NCBI GenBank assembly: GCA_964448615.1
Contig: CAYUWH010000004.1
Span: 1-62,488, forward strand
Length of the DNA stretch: 62,488 bases
Source: CAYUWH01 sp964448615
Lineage (GTDB): Bacteria; Patescibacteriota; Gracilibacteria; Peribacterales; Peribacteraceae
Direction: 5' to 3'
Shown: piece after piece, positions 50,425 to 58,881 of the stretch
How positions within the stretch are numbered: the first letter of the stretch is position 1
Layout: each line of letters starts with the position of its first letter
Notes under the pieces: model-generated
Databases searched by the model: none
The model's input: the letters and a program-made list of their open reading frames with translations, nothing else
Told to the model about the DNA's origin: nothing
Program-made: the position numbers and the translations under genes

Positions 50425-50565
50425 CGTCTTCGCGGCGTGAGAGCTGCAGAAATTATTGCCATAAAGACAGAGGGCATCTTGGCGATACCGCCGCTACGAC
50501 GAGACGGCATCCATCTCGGTGTAGCCCTCAGGCGAAGCCGGATGGAGCCACCTCCTGGAGGAAGT
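50425..50565 (-). ncRNA. Candidate structured leader RNA or riboswitch
   Basis: Read on the minus strand, GAGGGC (50529-50524) pairs with GCCCTC (50475-50470). That stem encloses CGAGA/TCTCG (50518-50514 with 50504-50500) and GGCG/CGCC (50492-50489 with 50484-50481), a three-way junction. TCCATC (50546-50541) can pair with GATGGA (50515-50510), suggesting a pseudoknot or alternative fold. GGCTTCGCC forms a further small hairpin. The position upstream of an ion-transporter-like gene fits a metal-ion riboswitch, but I cannot match it confidently to a class. The remaining 50286-50424 holds leader sequence and a possible promoter (TTGTAA, 17 bp, TATTTA); no gene is seen there. Confidence 0.45.
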
Positions 50566-50611
50566 TAGGACTCTAATATTAGCTTCTAGGAGTTTATGTA
50601 GGTGATAGCGG

Positions 50612-50650
50612 ACTTTAAAATTTGCCCCCTTATTGATAAGGGGGCGGTTT
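50612..50650 (-). terminator. Terminator of the small membrane protein gene
   Basis: GCCCCCTTA and TAAGGGGGC form a 9-bp stem around TCAA (minus strand), followed by AAATTTT. Confidence 0.8.
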
Positions 50651-50675
50651 GACCTCTCCTGGGAGAAGCCGGTTG

Positions 50676-50852
50676 TCAGCGGGTGGCCATGTAGATCAGG
50701 CCGGTGATGGCAGCGATGGCGATGAGGATTCCCAGTCCGATCCAGAGGGGCTTCATCGATGGTGGCGATGACGGGGAGCCTTCATCCCCTCGGGGGTAGT
50801 CCTTTATCGGGCCATGATGACCACTTGCGCCTTCTCCTCCGTAGCCTTTCAT
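50676..50852 (-). CDS. Small single-span membrane protein (58 residues)
   Basis: An intact short gene: ATG at 50852, TGA at 50676, and a strong GGAGGAT ribosome site immediately upstream. The product begins MKGYGGEGASGHHG, has a Pro/Ser/Gly-rich hydrophilic half, then one transmembrane helix (LWIGLGILIAIAAITGLIYM) and a short basic end. The topology suggests a bitopic membrane peptide. It has its own terminator. It belongs to the GC-rich, Shine-Dalgarno-bearing class and precedes the transporter gene on the same strand. No family recognised. Confidence 0.72.
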   Translation of the reverse strand: MKGYGGEGASGHHGPIKDYPRGDEGSPSSPPSMKPLWIGLGILIAIAAITGLIYMATR

Positions 50853-50897
50853 AGATCCTCCAGCGTTGAAGAATGGGCGATGTGACAGTCAATTATA

Positions 50898-51893
50898 TCA
50901 AACTATCTTCGGATACTCACCGTCTCGGTACTGATCGACGATAGTTTGATATACAGATTCTTTCTCGCTCCGCCTACCATCGCTTGCGCTGAGATAGCGG
51001 TTCCCCGAGTCGGGACAAAGGACCACTACATTCTTGCTGCGCAATTTATTCGAATCGATAAATTGTTTTGCTCCTGCTAATGCAAGGCCGCTGGTTCCAC
51101 CCACAAATATGCCCGTGCTTTCAAGCAGAGTGTCGACTTCACGAAGGGCAATTGCATCTCTGACTTCAATGATATTTCCAAGAATTCCCATCTTCAAATT
51201 CCCAGGGATAAAATCTTCACCTACTCCTTCGATAATTGTGTGATCAGCGGATCTTCTCTGCTCTGAGATGCCGTGATAATGCGTATAGTAAATTCCGGCG
51301 TCCGGAGTAACCCCGATAACTTCAGCAGGGTGATTGGTATCTTTGAGATATTGCGCAATTCCTGAGGCTGTCCCACCAGTTCCAAGAGGACTGAAAACAT
51401 AGTCGGCATTAGACACGGCACGTACTATCTCAGGACCGATGGATTTATAGTGCGCCTCAGGATTGAGCTTGTTATTGAATTGATCGATAAAAATAGAATT
51501 ACGAACACCGGCGATGATAGATGCAAACCCACGGAATCCCCTTGGATCTTCAGAGTGCAGACTCTCATCTACCATGATCAGCTCCGCACCGAAACGCTTC
51601 AATAATTTAAGTTTGTCCGGACTTGTTTTGGAGGTGACGACGAGAGCTAGATCGAAATTCCAGATCTTGGATGCCTGTGCGAGGCCAATTGCAAGATTGC
51701 CACTACTGTATTCCACGACGGATTTACCCAAGAGCCCTACAGTTCTGTCTAGCGTATCGCAGATATGAAAAGCCACCCTGTCTTTAATTGATAGGCCAGG
51801 ATTTGAACCTTCAATTTTTAAGTGCAGCGTGTTGCCTTCGTAAGGCACCTGAATAATAGGGGTATTGCCGCTGAGATTAGCCGCATTTCTCAT
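50898..51893 (-). CDS. Cysteine-synthase-family PLP enzyme
   Basis: A fold-type II PLP enzyme related to CysK/CysM and cystathionine beta-synthase. The PLP lysine is K37 in GLSIKDRVA, the substrate loop reads YSSGNLAIG (a variant of TSGNTG) and the phosphate-binding loop is PLGTGGTASG. The 331 residues are a complete catalytic domain without CBS repeats. It overlaps the upstream PP-loop gene by 4 bp. The altered substrate loop and this partner argue for a specialised beta-replacement reaction (for example making a diamino or thio amino acid) rather than housekeeping cysteine synthesis; this is inference. Confidence 0.85.
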   Translation of the reverse strand: MRNAANLSGNTPIIQVPYEGNTLHLKIEGSNPGLSIKDRVAFHICDTLDRTVGLLGKSVVEYSSGNLAIGLAQASKIWNFDLALVVTSKTSPDKLKLLKRFGAELIMVDESLHSEDPRGFRGFASIIAGVRNSIFIDQFNNKLNPEAHYKSIGPEIVRAVSNADYVFSPLGTGGTASGIAQYLKDTNHPAEVIGVTPDAGIYYTHYHGISEQRRSADHTIIEGVGEDFIPGNLKMGILGNIIEVRDAIALREVDTLLESTGIFVGGTSGLALAGAKQFIDSNKLRSKNVVVLCPDSGNRYLSASDGRRSEKESVYQTIVDQYRDGEYPKIV

Positions 51894-53314
51894 AACTCGG
51901 CAGCAGCAAAAAATCTTCTGAAAAGTTCAGTATCAGGCACTTCAAGGCGAGGACCTTCGCAGATGTGCCTGTATTGCCATCCAAATTTTTTATGGAAATA
52001 GGGAATTTCACCATGTGCTGCGAGCACAGGTGTTTCACGATCAAATAATTCTTCGTATGGCAGCCTCTTGTTAGTGGTGTTTAGACGCTGCGAGGGGAGT
52101 CGATCATATGAAATACCCAGCTGCTGCCCGATGCGATTAGTATCTCCTGAAAAGTGAATAGGCTGAACCTCAGGACTTCTTCCGTCGAGGATTTTATAGG
52201 CTTTTGTGAATGTCCGCCCAAGATAGTCCACAATGCGCTGATTGCATGGGAGTTCGGGCGTGAACAGCTGACAGTCGGAGAGGTAGTCGGCCCCGTAACG
52301 CGCAACAAGTGCATCGTAGTGAGGATTGCCAAATAAGTAGCTGTGACTATCAATTACCTGAGGGATTCCTGGTAGATATTGGTAGCCAGGAAGGTGCATC
52401 GAAGCACATGCCAATTTAATGCGCTGGCATTTCTCACAATGACCACAATCGGCTTCGGTGCTATTCCAGCAGGAAACTTTGGCCTCAACAGCGTCTAACC
52501 CCTCCTGGCGTCTGGTGTATTCGAAAACACTATGAGTGCTGAGTGTCGAAATCGGGAAAATGAATTGCGTGGCTTTACCCAAAAGTGAGTCCAGATATCT
52601 TTGATGCAATTTCATCGTAGCCGGGCTCTCATAAGGGGCCTTGCGTCGACTTGAATCAAAGCCAAGAACGTCAAAGGAGTGCCCTACTGAGAGGTATTCA
52701 GGTGCTGAATTACGAGTGCCCCAAAATGGGGCAAGGTAAGTCACAGGAATGTCAAAAGGCTCATAATGACCACTTTTCTCAAGGCCATTCACGAGATCGT
52801 ATTCATAGGTTGAATAATCGGCCAAGGGAGACGGCATATCATAGCTCATTTTGTATTTATGCAATTTATAGCCACATGCCTCTAAGATTTTCCCCGAAAT
52901 GTATGAGTCCCTTCCTCCGCTATCTCCGATTATCACTTCATCACGAGCCACCTCAATCATCCCCGCATCGACATCAACTTGATGATCTGCCACGAGATGC
53001 GGAGGCTGTGAATCTTCTAGTGAACCAATCACCTGGGTATTGAGATCATCGAGAAAGCTAAAAGAGCGCTGATCGAGTTCGAAGCTGAGTTTGATCAGTG
53101 CGGAGCGCCTAAATTTGCCCATCATCCAGGCAATCAGTGCTGACTTTACAATCTCAAGCCCCACCGGTGTATGTGGTCTCTGAGCCCTGAAGCCCACCAC
53201 AGAAACTATTCGATCATGTATATCCTTGGCTTTTAACTCTGCCGTTGTCGCTGAGCAATCGAAGTCACAATCAACGACTTCTGGAGCGCCAAAGATTGAA
53301 GGAGACAGCTTCAT
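51890..53314 (-). CDS. PP-loop ATP pyrophosphatase-like protein with a four-Cys site
   Basis: 474 residues. The central domain has the PP-loop DSGGRDS (residues 131-137), diagnostic of N-type ATP pyrophosphatases that adenylate a substrate. A cluster C282, C290, C293, C296 (CGHCEKCQ) resembles the zinc site of QueC-like enzymes. The first 120 residues and the last 150 are not recognised. A promoter with TTGACA (complement of 53354-53359) drives it together with the PLP enzyme. Base composition is lower in GC than the neighbours, suggesting transfer. Probable amide, nitrile or thio-group chemistry on an amino-acid substrate; not assignable further. Confidence 0.75.
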   Translation of the reverse strand: MKLSPSIFGAPEVVDCDFDCSATTAELKAKDIHDRIVSVVGFRAQRPHTPVGLEIVKSALIAWMMGKFRRSALIKLSFELDQRSFSFLDDLNTQVIGSLEDSQPPHLVADHQVDVDAGMIEVARDEVIIGDSGGRDSYISGKILEACGYKLHKYKMSYDMPSPLADYSTYEYDLVNGLEKSGHYEPFDIPVTYLAPFWGTRNSAPEYLSVGHSFDVLGFDSSRRKAPYESPATMKLHQRYLDSLLGKATQFIFPISTLSTHSVFEYTRRQEGLDAVEAKVSCWNSTEADCGHCEKCQRIKLACASMHLPGYQYLPGIPQVIDSHSYLFGNPHYDALVARYGADYLSDCQLFTPELPCNQRIVDYLGRTFTKAYKILDGRSPEVQPIHFSGDTNRIGQQLGISYDRLPSQRLNTTNKRLPYEELFDRETPVLAAHGEIPYFHKKFGWQYRHICEGPRLEVPDTELFRRFFAAAEL

Positions 53315-53384
53315 AAGTGAGAAGTAGCTTATAATTCACTCTCTTCTCGATGTTGTCAACTATGCTATACCCAATGAGGCAGCG

Positions 53385-53801
53385 TTACTGCGATGCGAGA
53401 AAGTTGCTTAGCCTCTTAGAGACGAGTCTCAAATGTTGGTCGTCTTTGGCGACACCCTCAGGATATTGAATGGCGATATTCTGTTTCTGATTGCGTCCAA
53501 AAACATGAAGATGAAAGTGTGGGACATCTTGGAATGCTCCGTTTGATTCCATAATCGTAATCCCTTCAAATTTAAATTCCTTTTTCAGGGCATCAGCTAC
53601 CAATTTAGCGACCTTCATAATCTTTCCTCCTGTTTTTTCATCCAGTGCATGAAGATCGAGTATGTCTTTTTTTGGTATGATCAACGTGTGCCCATCGGTG
53701 ATCGGGTCTATATCCAGAATGGCAAGCACGTGATCGTCTTCGTAGACGATGCTTGCGGGGATCTCCCGCTGAATGATCCGACAAAAGATGCATGAATCCA
53801 T
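53385..53801 (-). CDS. HIT-family nucleotide hydrolase (HINT-like)
   Basis: Hydrolyses nucleoside phosphoramidates or dinucleoside polyphosphates. CIFCRIIQREIPASIVYEDD opens the protein, TDGHTLIIPKKDILDL is the central motif and HFHLHVFG is the catalytic histidine triad. The start at 53801 (MDSCIFC) is standard; upstream in-frame codons would add a hydrophobic stretch and are rejected. TACCAT lies 8 nt before the ATG. The 138-residue length is normal. Confidence 0.95.
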   Translation of the reverse strand: MDSCIFCRIIQREIPASIVYEDDHVLAILDIDPITDGHTLIIPKKDILDLHALDEKTGGKIMKVAKLVADALKKEFKFEGITIMESNGAFQDVPHFHLHVFGRNQKQNIAIQYPEGVAKDDQHLRLVSKRLSNFLASQ

Positions 53802-53941
53802 GTGTTGCAATGGTACCAGGGATAGGCTTATTTCAGAATAAAGGCACTTGAGGACCAGAAACATCATTCCAGGAAGTATAAATTTTAGCCCCATTAAGCA
53901 TATTGACTATGTTGCTTTAAAACTTGCAAAATGATAGTCTT

Positions 53942-53994
53942 ATTGCCTTGCATTCAATTGCAGGGCATGTCAGTTCTTTCACTGCTCTGGCAAT
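53942..53994 (+). promoter_or_regulatory. Stem in the aspS leader
   Basis: ATTGCC at 53942-53947 pairs with GGCAAT at 53989-53994 and encloses TTGCA/TGCAG pairing. It lies 45-97 nt before the aspS ATG. Function unknown; no T-box motifs are seen. Confidence 0.35.
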
Positions 53995-54038
53995 CAAAAA
54001 GGTAGTCTGAACGTTCAACCCACGGGAAAAGGAGTCTT

Positions 54039-55346
54039 ATGGAACGTACCATGATCGGCAACCTGCGGGCTGCCATCGGCAGCACCGTCTGCGTCAAGGG
54101 ATGGGTGCAAACCCTCCGTGACCAGAAGAGAGTCCAGTTCATCGTCGTGCGCGACCACACTGGCAGTGTCCAGACCGTGCGCGAAAAAAAAGGAGACCCG
54201 CTGAGCGCCCTGATTTCCACCCTGATGACGGAATCTGCCGTGGAGATCACGGGTACCGTCGTAGCCAACCAGCAGGTGAAGCTAGGCGGCATCGAGATCA
54301 CGCTCGACAACGTCAAGATTGTCGGCATGGCTCCCCCGATGCTTCCCATCACCGAGGAGTCCGGCGTCGATTTGCGGCTCGACTGGCGCTTCCTCGACCT
54401 GCGCCGTCCGAAAAACCGACTGATCTTCGAGGTCCAGACGACCGCCGAGTACGCGATGCGCAAGTTCTGGGCCGAGAACGGCTTCCTGGAAATCCACTCG
54501 CCCAAGCTCATGGGAGGCGCGAGTGAGTCTGGGGCCGAGCTGTTCAAGGTCGAGTACTTCGGTGGCGAGGCATTCCTGGCCCAGTCGCCGCAGTTCTACA
54601 AGCAAATGGCAATGTCGGCGGGCTTCGAGCGTGTCTTCGAGATCGGGCCTGTCTTCAGGGCCGACCCGTCGTTCACGTCGCGGCACGCAACCGAGTTCAC
54701 CAGCATCGACATGGAAATCTCGTGGATCGACTCCCACGAGGATGTCATGACGATGGAAGAGCGGTGGCTCGCGTACGTGCTGCAGGCGGTCAAGGAGGCC
54801 CACGGTCCCGCGATCCAGGAGCACTTTAAGGCGGAGGTCGTGGTGCCGTCGCTGCCCTTCCCGCGCGTGACGATGGAAGAGGCGCAGCGGATCGTCAAGG
54901 AACGGGGTCACATGCCTCCGGCAGGCAGCAAGGAGGATGACCTCGACCCCGAAGGGGAACGGGTACTCTGCCGTCACATCCAGGAGACGCTCGGTCACGA
55001 GTTCGTATTCGTGACTGACTATCCCTGGTCCGTGCGGCCCTTCTACCACATGCGACCCGAAGGGAAGCCTCATCTCACCCAAAGCTTCGACCTGCTCTGG
55101 AAGGGGCTGGAGGTGACGACGGGCGCGCAGCGTGAGCACCGCTATGACATCCTCGTCGAGCAGACCAGGGAGAAGGGAATCGACCCCGCGTCCGTGCAGT
55201 ACTACCTCGACTTCTTCAAGTATGGCTGTCCGCCGCACGGAGGTCTGGGATTCGGTCTGGTCCGTATGCTCATGTGTCTCCTGAACGTCGGCAATCTCCG
55301 CGAGGTGACCTACCTCCATCGGGGTCCGAACCGGCTGACGCCGTGA
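54039..55346 (+). CDS. aspS: Aspartyl-tRNA synthetase, archaeal/eukaryotic type
   Basis: Charges tRNA-Asp and possibly tRNA-Asn. At 435 residues it lacks the large bacterial insertion domain (bacterial AspRS is near 590). The OB domain (VCVKGWVQTLRDQKRVQFIVVRD-like), WRFLDLRRPKNRLIF, motif 2 FRADPSFTSRHATEFTSID-like and motif 3 GGLGFGLVRML are of the archaeal AspS2 type. The usual Glu before Arg in motif 3 is Val here. It is GC-rich with a perfect AAAAGGAG ribosome site, structured leader and terminator. Horizontal acquisition is likely; such enzymes are often non-discriminating and rely on GatCAB. Confidence 0.93.
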   Translation: MERTMIGNLRAAIGSTVCVKGWVQTLRDQKRVQFIVVRDHTGSVQTVREKKGDPLSALISTLMTESAVEITGTVVANQQVKLGGIEITLDNVKIVGMAPPMLPITEESGVDLRLDWRFLDLRRPKNRLIFEVQTTAEYAMRKFWAENGFLEIHSPKLMGGASESGAELFKVEYFGGEAFLAQSPQFYKQMAMSAGFERVFEIGPVFRADPSFTSRHATEFTSIDMEISWIDSHEDVMTMEERWLAYVLQAVKEAHGPAIQEHFKAEVVVPSLPFPRVTMEEAQRIVKERGHMPPAGSKEDDLDPEGERVLCRHIQETLGHEFVFVTDYPWSVRPFYHMRPEGKPHLTQSFDLLWKGLEVTTGAQREHRYDILVEQTREKGIDPASVQYYLDFFKYGCPPHGGLGFGLVRMLMCLLNVGNLREVTYLHRGPNRLTP

Positions 55347-55382
55347 TCCCAGTAATTTGATGTCAGAGCTCGAAAGAGCGAG

Positions 55383-55415
55383 AGAGCCACAACTACGGTT
55401 GTGGCTCTTTTTTTA
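55383..55415 (+). terminator. Terminator of aspS
   Basis: AGAGCCACAAC and GTTGTGGCTCT form an 11-bp stem around TACG, followed by T7. Confidence 0.92.
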
Positions 55416-55608
55416 ATTGATTGCTATGAATTCCTAAATCCCGACAATGAAGGTTTCATAAATTATTTCCTGATTCATTAGCTGCTTACAGCTGGTAGCA
55501 ACGACGTTAGTATAATTCTCTGGCAGATGGTGGATCATAGCTGTTGCCTGACTGCACGCATCGTGAGCGGGTTGTCTGATCAGCGATATAACAGTCAGGT
55601 TTCATCTG

Positions 55609-56724
55609 ATGCGAAAATGTTGGGACCTTCTTTTGAGTCGTTCGTATACGGTTCATGAGATACATAAAATTGCACTCCAAGAACTAGGGCTAACGGTGCA
55701 GGTTGGGCGCAGAGGTAAGGTCCGACCGATTGCATTGAACACTCTCTACCGCTCGTTTAATAACCCGTTCTACTACGGTCATTTTGAATGGGATGGGCAG
55801 GAGTGGGAAGGAGCCCATAAGCCCATGGTTACACGGGAGGAATATGAACGTGGCCAGGAAATCCTAGGTAGCAGAAGCCGCCCTCGTGAATACGAGCATC
55901 AAAATCCTTACCCTGACCTACTCCGGTGTGGTCATTGTGGAAGGTCGATTGTTTTGGAGGAGAAGCGAAAGAAGGTGAAATCCACTGGCACCGAAAAACT
56001 CTATCAGTACCTCCGTTGCTCAAAGAATTGTTCTCGCCTGTCACGTCTAAACAAGTCAGATGTTGATCGGCAGCTCGGTGAGTTCGTGGCGAAGATATCT
56101 GTCCCGCCGTCCTTTATCGCTTGGGCGTTGGACAAATTGAAGCTGTCGAAAGAGGAGAGGGTAAGGCAGAGGGAAAAAGACCGGAGTTGTGCTGAGGCCG
56201 AACGTCGTGAAGCCGAGAAGAAGATAAACGACTTGCTGGAACTACGTCTGACGAAGCCGGACTTGTTCTCAGATAATGTCTTTCAGTTAAAAATGCAGAG
56301 CTTAGAACATGAGTTGCAAAGCTGTGAGGCCAAACTCCAGGATTGCGATGGTGCCCAGCGTACGTGGCGAGATGATTTCATTGATCATCTGGTATTCGTT
56401 GAAGGGCTACGCGAACGATTTGCAGATGGCGGCGTGAAGACCCGTCTGGAAATTCTCCATCGTCTAGGGCAGTCGCTAGAACTGAAGGAGGGTAAGGTAG
56501 TTTGTCGCTTGGCTGAGCCATATTGCACTCTCATTGAAGGCTTGGAGCAGGAATGTGCAAACGAACATGCGCTAGGACTAGTCGATTCGCCAATATCAAA
56601 CGAAAAGAACCCTCAAACAGGGGGTAAGATAGTTTCTTCGGTAGTGATTGATAGGTGGAGCCACCTCCGGGATTTGAACCCGGGACCCTCGGTTTACGAT
56701 ACCGATGCTCTACCACTGAGCTAA
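55609..56724 (+). pseudogene. Large serine recombinase, N-terminally truncated remnant
   Basis: The visible part matches the second half of large serine recombinases: the Recombinase domain (YTVHEIHKIALQELGL, NTLYRSFNNPFYYGHFEW, HKPMVTREEYERGQEIL), a zinc ribbon (LRCGHCGRS, RCSKNC) and a long coiled coil. The N-terminal catalytic resolvase domain with the nucleophilic Ser is absent; 55418-55608 shows no reading frame for it. The frame runs on antisense through the adjacent tRNA gene to 56724, so the natural C-terminus is probably lost too. This looks like the remnant of an integrated element next to a tRNA. Confidence 0.8.
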
Positions 56725-56730
56725 GGTGGC
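56656..56730 (-). tRNA. trnT: tRNA-Thr (anticodon CGT), CCA encoded
   Basis: On the minus strand GCCACCT pairs with AGGTGGC (acceptor stem), GCTC/GAGC form the D stem, TCGGT/ACCGA the anticodon stem with loop ATCGTAA, and CCGGG/CCCGG the T stem with TTCAAAT. The molecule has 72 nt plus an encoded CCA (complement of 56656-56658). Confidence 0.95.
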
Positions 56731-56792
56731 TTGTGTGGTAACCACTGCTGGCCGGCCGTAGTCCGTAGACGAAGGCTGGAGCTAAGGTGGCT
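56718..56792. repeat. 14-bp direct repeat of the tRNA 5' end and intervening repeat
   Basis: GAGCTAAGGTGGCT occurs at 56718-56731 (tRNA 5' end) and again at 56779-56792. Between them lies a reverse copy of the GGCCTACGCC repeat family. It may be an attachment-site scar of the element that carried the recombinase or a remnant of a second tRNA copy. Confidence 0.6.
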
Positions 56793-56878
56793 AAATGATG
56801 CGAAAGACGGCCTACGCCAAGGCGCAGGCAGGAATTGTGCGGATTTTTAGATCAGAAAGCAAGATCAATCCTTATTGG

Positions 56879-57640
56879 CTACTTCTTGACCAATGCTGCC
56901 AATCCCTCCAAGGCTTTCAGGGCTTCGATAGGCACCATCCACACCGTTGTATTCGATTGGTCCGAGCTGATGTCATTGATGCTCTGAAGCGTGCGCAAAT
57001 GCAGAGCGCCCGGAGTTTTAGCGAGAGTCGCAGCTGCTTGAGACACATTCTCTGCGGCGGCCAATTCTCCTTCAGAACTGATGATCACGGCCTGCTTCTC
57101 GCGCTGTGCCTCCGCGACTTTCGCAATCGTGCGCTTCAAGCTCTCGGGCAGTACGATGTCTTTCAGTTCCACGGACTGCACATCAACTCCCCATGCATCC
57201 GATACTTTATCGACTACTTGTTTGATGTTCTGACTCACTTCCTTCTTATTCGAGAGCAACTGATCAAGGGTCACTTCGCCGACCGCATTGCGCATGGTGG
57301 TTTGCGCGAGCTGCGATACGGCATAGAGGAAATCCTCCACTTCGATCACGACTTTCGCCGCATCGTTCACCTTGAAGTAGATGACGGCATTGATGCGAAT
57401 AGGAATGTTATCTTTCGTAATCGCTTCCTGATCCGGCACATCCATAGCCTTCACGCGGATATCCACTTTCACCAGTCTCTGAAAAATGGGGATGATGAGA
57501 TGCCATCCCGGCTGCCAGAGCTTGGAGAATTTTCCCATCGTGAACACCACGCCGCGCTGATACTGTTCTACTTGGCGGATGAACGAGAGGATGACGATCA
57601 AGACGGTGAGGCCGATGACAAAGAGTGTGAAAGCTTCCAT
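56879..57640 (-). CDS. SPFH/Band 7 (slipin/stomatin-like) membrane protein
   Basis: A membrane-anchored oligomeric protein of the stomatin group. One N-terminal transmembrane helix (FTLFVIGLTVLIVILSFI) is followed by the band-7 domain with QYQRGVVFTMGKF, PGWHLIIPIFQRL, KVDIRVKAMDVPDQEAITKDN-like core and DVQSVELKDIVLPESL. 253 residues. No NfeD partner gene is adjacent. Start 57640 follows from the membrane helix; a TTG eight codons earlier is possible. No ribosome site. Confidence 0.93.
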   Translation of the reverse strand: MEAFTLFVIGLTVLIVILSFIRQVEQYQRGVVFTMGKFSKLWQPGWHLIIPIFQRLVKVDIRVKAMDVPDQEAITKDNIPIRINAVIYFKVNDAAKVVIEVEDFLYAVSQLAQTTMRNAVGEVTLDQLLSNKKEVSQNIKQVVDKVSDAWGVDVQSVELKDIVLPESLKRTIAKVAEAQREKQAVIISSEGELAAAENVSQAAATLAKTPGALHLRTLQSINDISSDQSNTTVWMVPIEALKALEGLAALVKK

Positions 57641-57798
57641 AGAATAAAAAGAAGTGTGAGGCAACCATAACAGAAAGAGGTTCCACGGGACAGTGGAACC
57701 GGAAAGAGGTCTTCCAGAAGAGCAAAAACCGAGTCGTGCCTCATGGGGTATTTTCTGGCTCTAGAGCCGGACCATGAACGCTTTTACGCTGGATCTCT

Positions 57799-58881
57799 AT
57801 GCTTCGCGAATCCGGACTCCTCTGGTGGCACCTCGGCATTCTTACAAAAAAACGTTACGAACTACTCCTCGCGCGGTTTGGTGATCTTGATGCGCCCCTC
57901 ACGATTCTGGGTGAGGAATTGTTGCGGGAACTGCGTGTACGAGATGATGTCATGCGCCAAACGCTGGAGCGCGCAGTGGAGTTCAGTATTGAGCACTTGG
58001 AAGCGCGCATGCACAAAGCGGGGATCGGGCTGGTCACGTGGGAAGATGATTGGTATCCGTTAGCGCTCCGGGAAATTCCTGATCCTCCGATGTTTCTCTC
58101 CTACCGTGGCGACCTTGCCATTCTCAATGGCCAATTGCTCGCACTGATCGGCACGCGCCGCATGACACACTACGGACGACGCGTGACGAATGCATTCGTG
58201 GAGGACATCGTACGGGCAGGGATGATCACGGTCAGCGGTTTGGCGATAGGGATTGATACGCGCGTGGCGGAAGAAACATTACGCGTACATGGTAAGACGG
58301 TGGCGGTATTGGGGCATGGCCTGGCGCTGATTGCGACCCCTGAACGGCAAAGCCTTGCAGACAAAATCGTAGAGACGGGCGGATTGCTCCTCAGTGAATC
58401 GCCGCTTACCCAACAAGGAAGCGTATACAGCTACCCTGCGCGCAATCGTATTATCGCCGGCTTGAGCAAAGGAACGGTCGTTCTGGAGGCGCCGCTTGGC
58501 AGCGGTGCGATCATCACGGCGGATTTGGCGCTCGAATACAATCGTGACGTGTTTGCCGTGCCCGGGCAGATTTTCGATCCAAATTATGCAGGCTGTCATC
58601 GGTTGTTAGCATCGGGTCATGGACATCTTGTCACTTCTGCGGAGGAGGTGTTGCGGGAGTTGGGATATGTCACGGGCGCAAAAAGAAGTACGCCTTCTTA
58701 TGAACCTCAGTCAGATCAAGAAAGGACGCTGTACAACTTGATTAGTGGATTGCCGAAATCGATCGATGAACTTGTGGAAGAATCACGCATGCCAGCGAGC
58801 ATTGTTGGGTATGTGCTTACCATGCTCCAGCTTGCAGGTGCTGCAAACAATATCGGGAGCAACAAGTGGATTCGTGCTTAA
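57799..58881 (+). CDS. dprA: DNA-processing protein DprA
   Basis: Loads RecA on incoming single-stranded DNA during natural transformation. The Rossmann core has IGTRRMTHYGRRV, SGLAIGIDTRVAEETL, VLGHGL, SESPLTQQ and FPARNRIIAGLS-type SYPARNRIIAGLSKGTVVLEA. A SAM-like N-terminal region and a C-terminal winged-helix (QERTLYNLISGLPKSIDELVEES) give 360 residues. TACGCT 8 nt before the ATG suggests a leaderless start. Its stop codon overlaps the convergent tpiA stop. Confidence 0.95.
   Translation: MLRESGLLWWHLGILTKKRYELLLARFGDLDAPLTILGEELLRELRVRDDVMRQTLERAVEFSIEHLEARMHKAGIGLVTWEDDWYPLALREIPDPPMFLSYRGDLAILNGQLLALIGTRRMTHYGRRVTNAFVEDIVRAGMITVSGLAIGIDTRVAEETLRVHGKTVAVLGHGLALIATPERQSLADKIVETGGLLLSESPLTQQGSVYSYPARNRIIAGLSKGTVVLEAPLGSGAIITADLALEYNRDVFAVPGQIFDPNYAGCHRLLASGHGHLVTSAEEVLRELGYVTGAKRSTPSYEPQSDQERTLYNLISGLPKSIDELVEESRMPASIVGYVLTMLQLAGAANNIGSNKWIRA

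Noticed and set aside
50322..50568. Short overlapping frames in the leader region of the transporter
   Set aside because: No ribosome site or family match; the sequence is better explained as structured RNA.
54282..55319. 345-codon antisense frame over aspS
   Set aside because: Shadow produced by GC-rich codons of aspS; low-complexity Leu/Arg/Glu content.
56795..57670. 291-codon plus-strand frame over the SPFH gene
   Set aside because: The sense strand encodes a full SPFH domain; the plus frame is its shadow.
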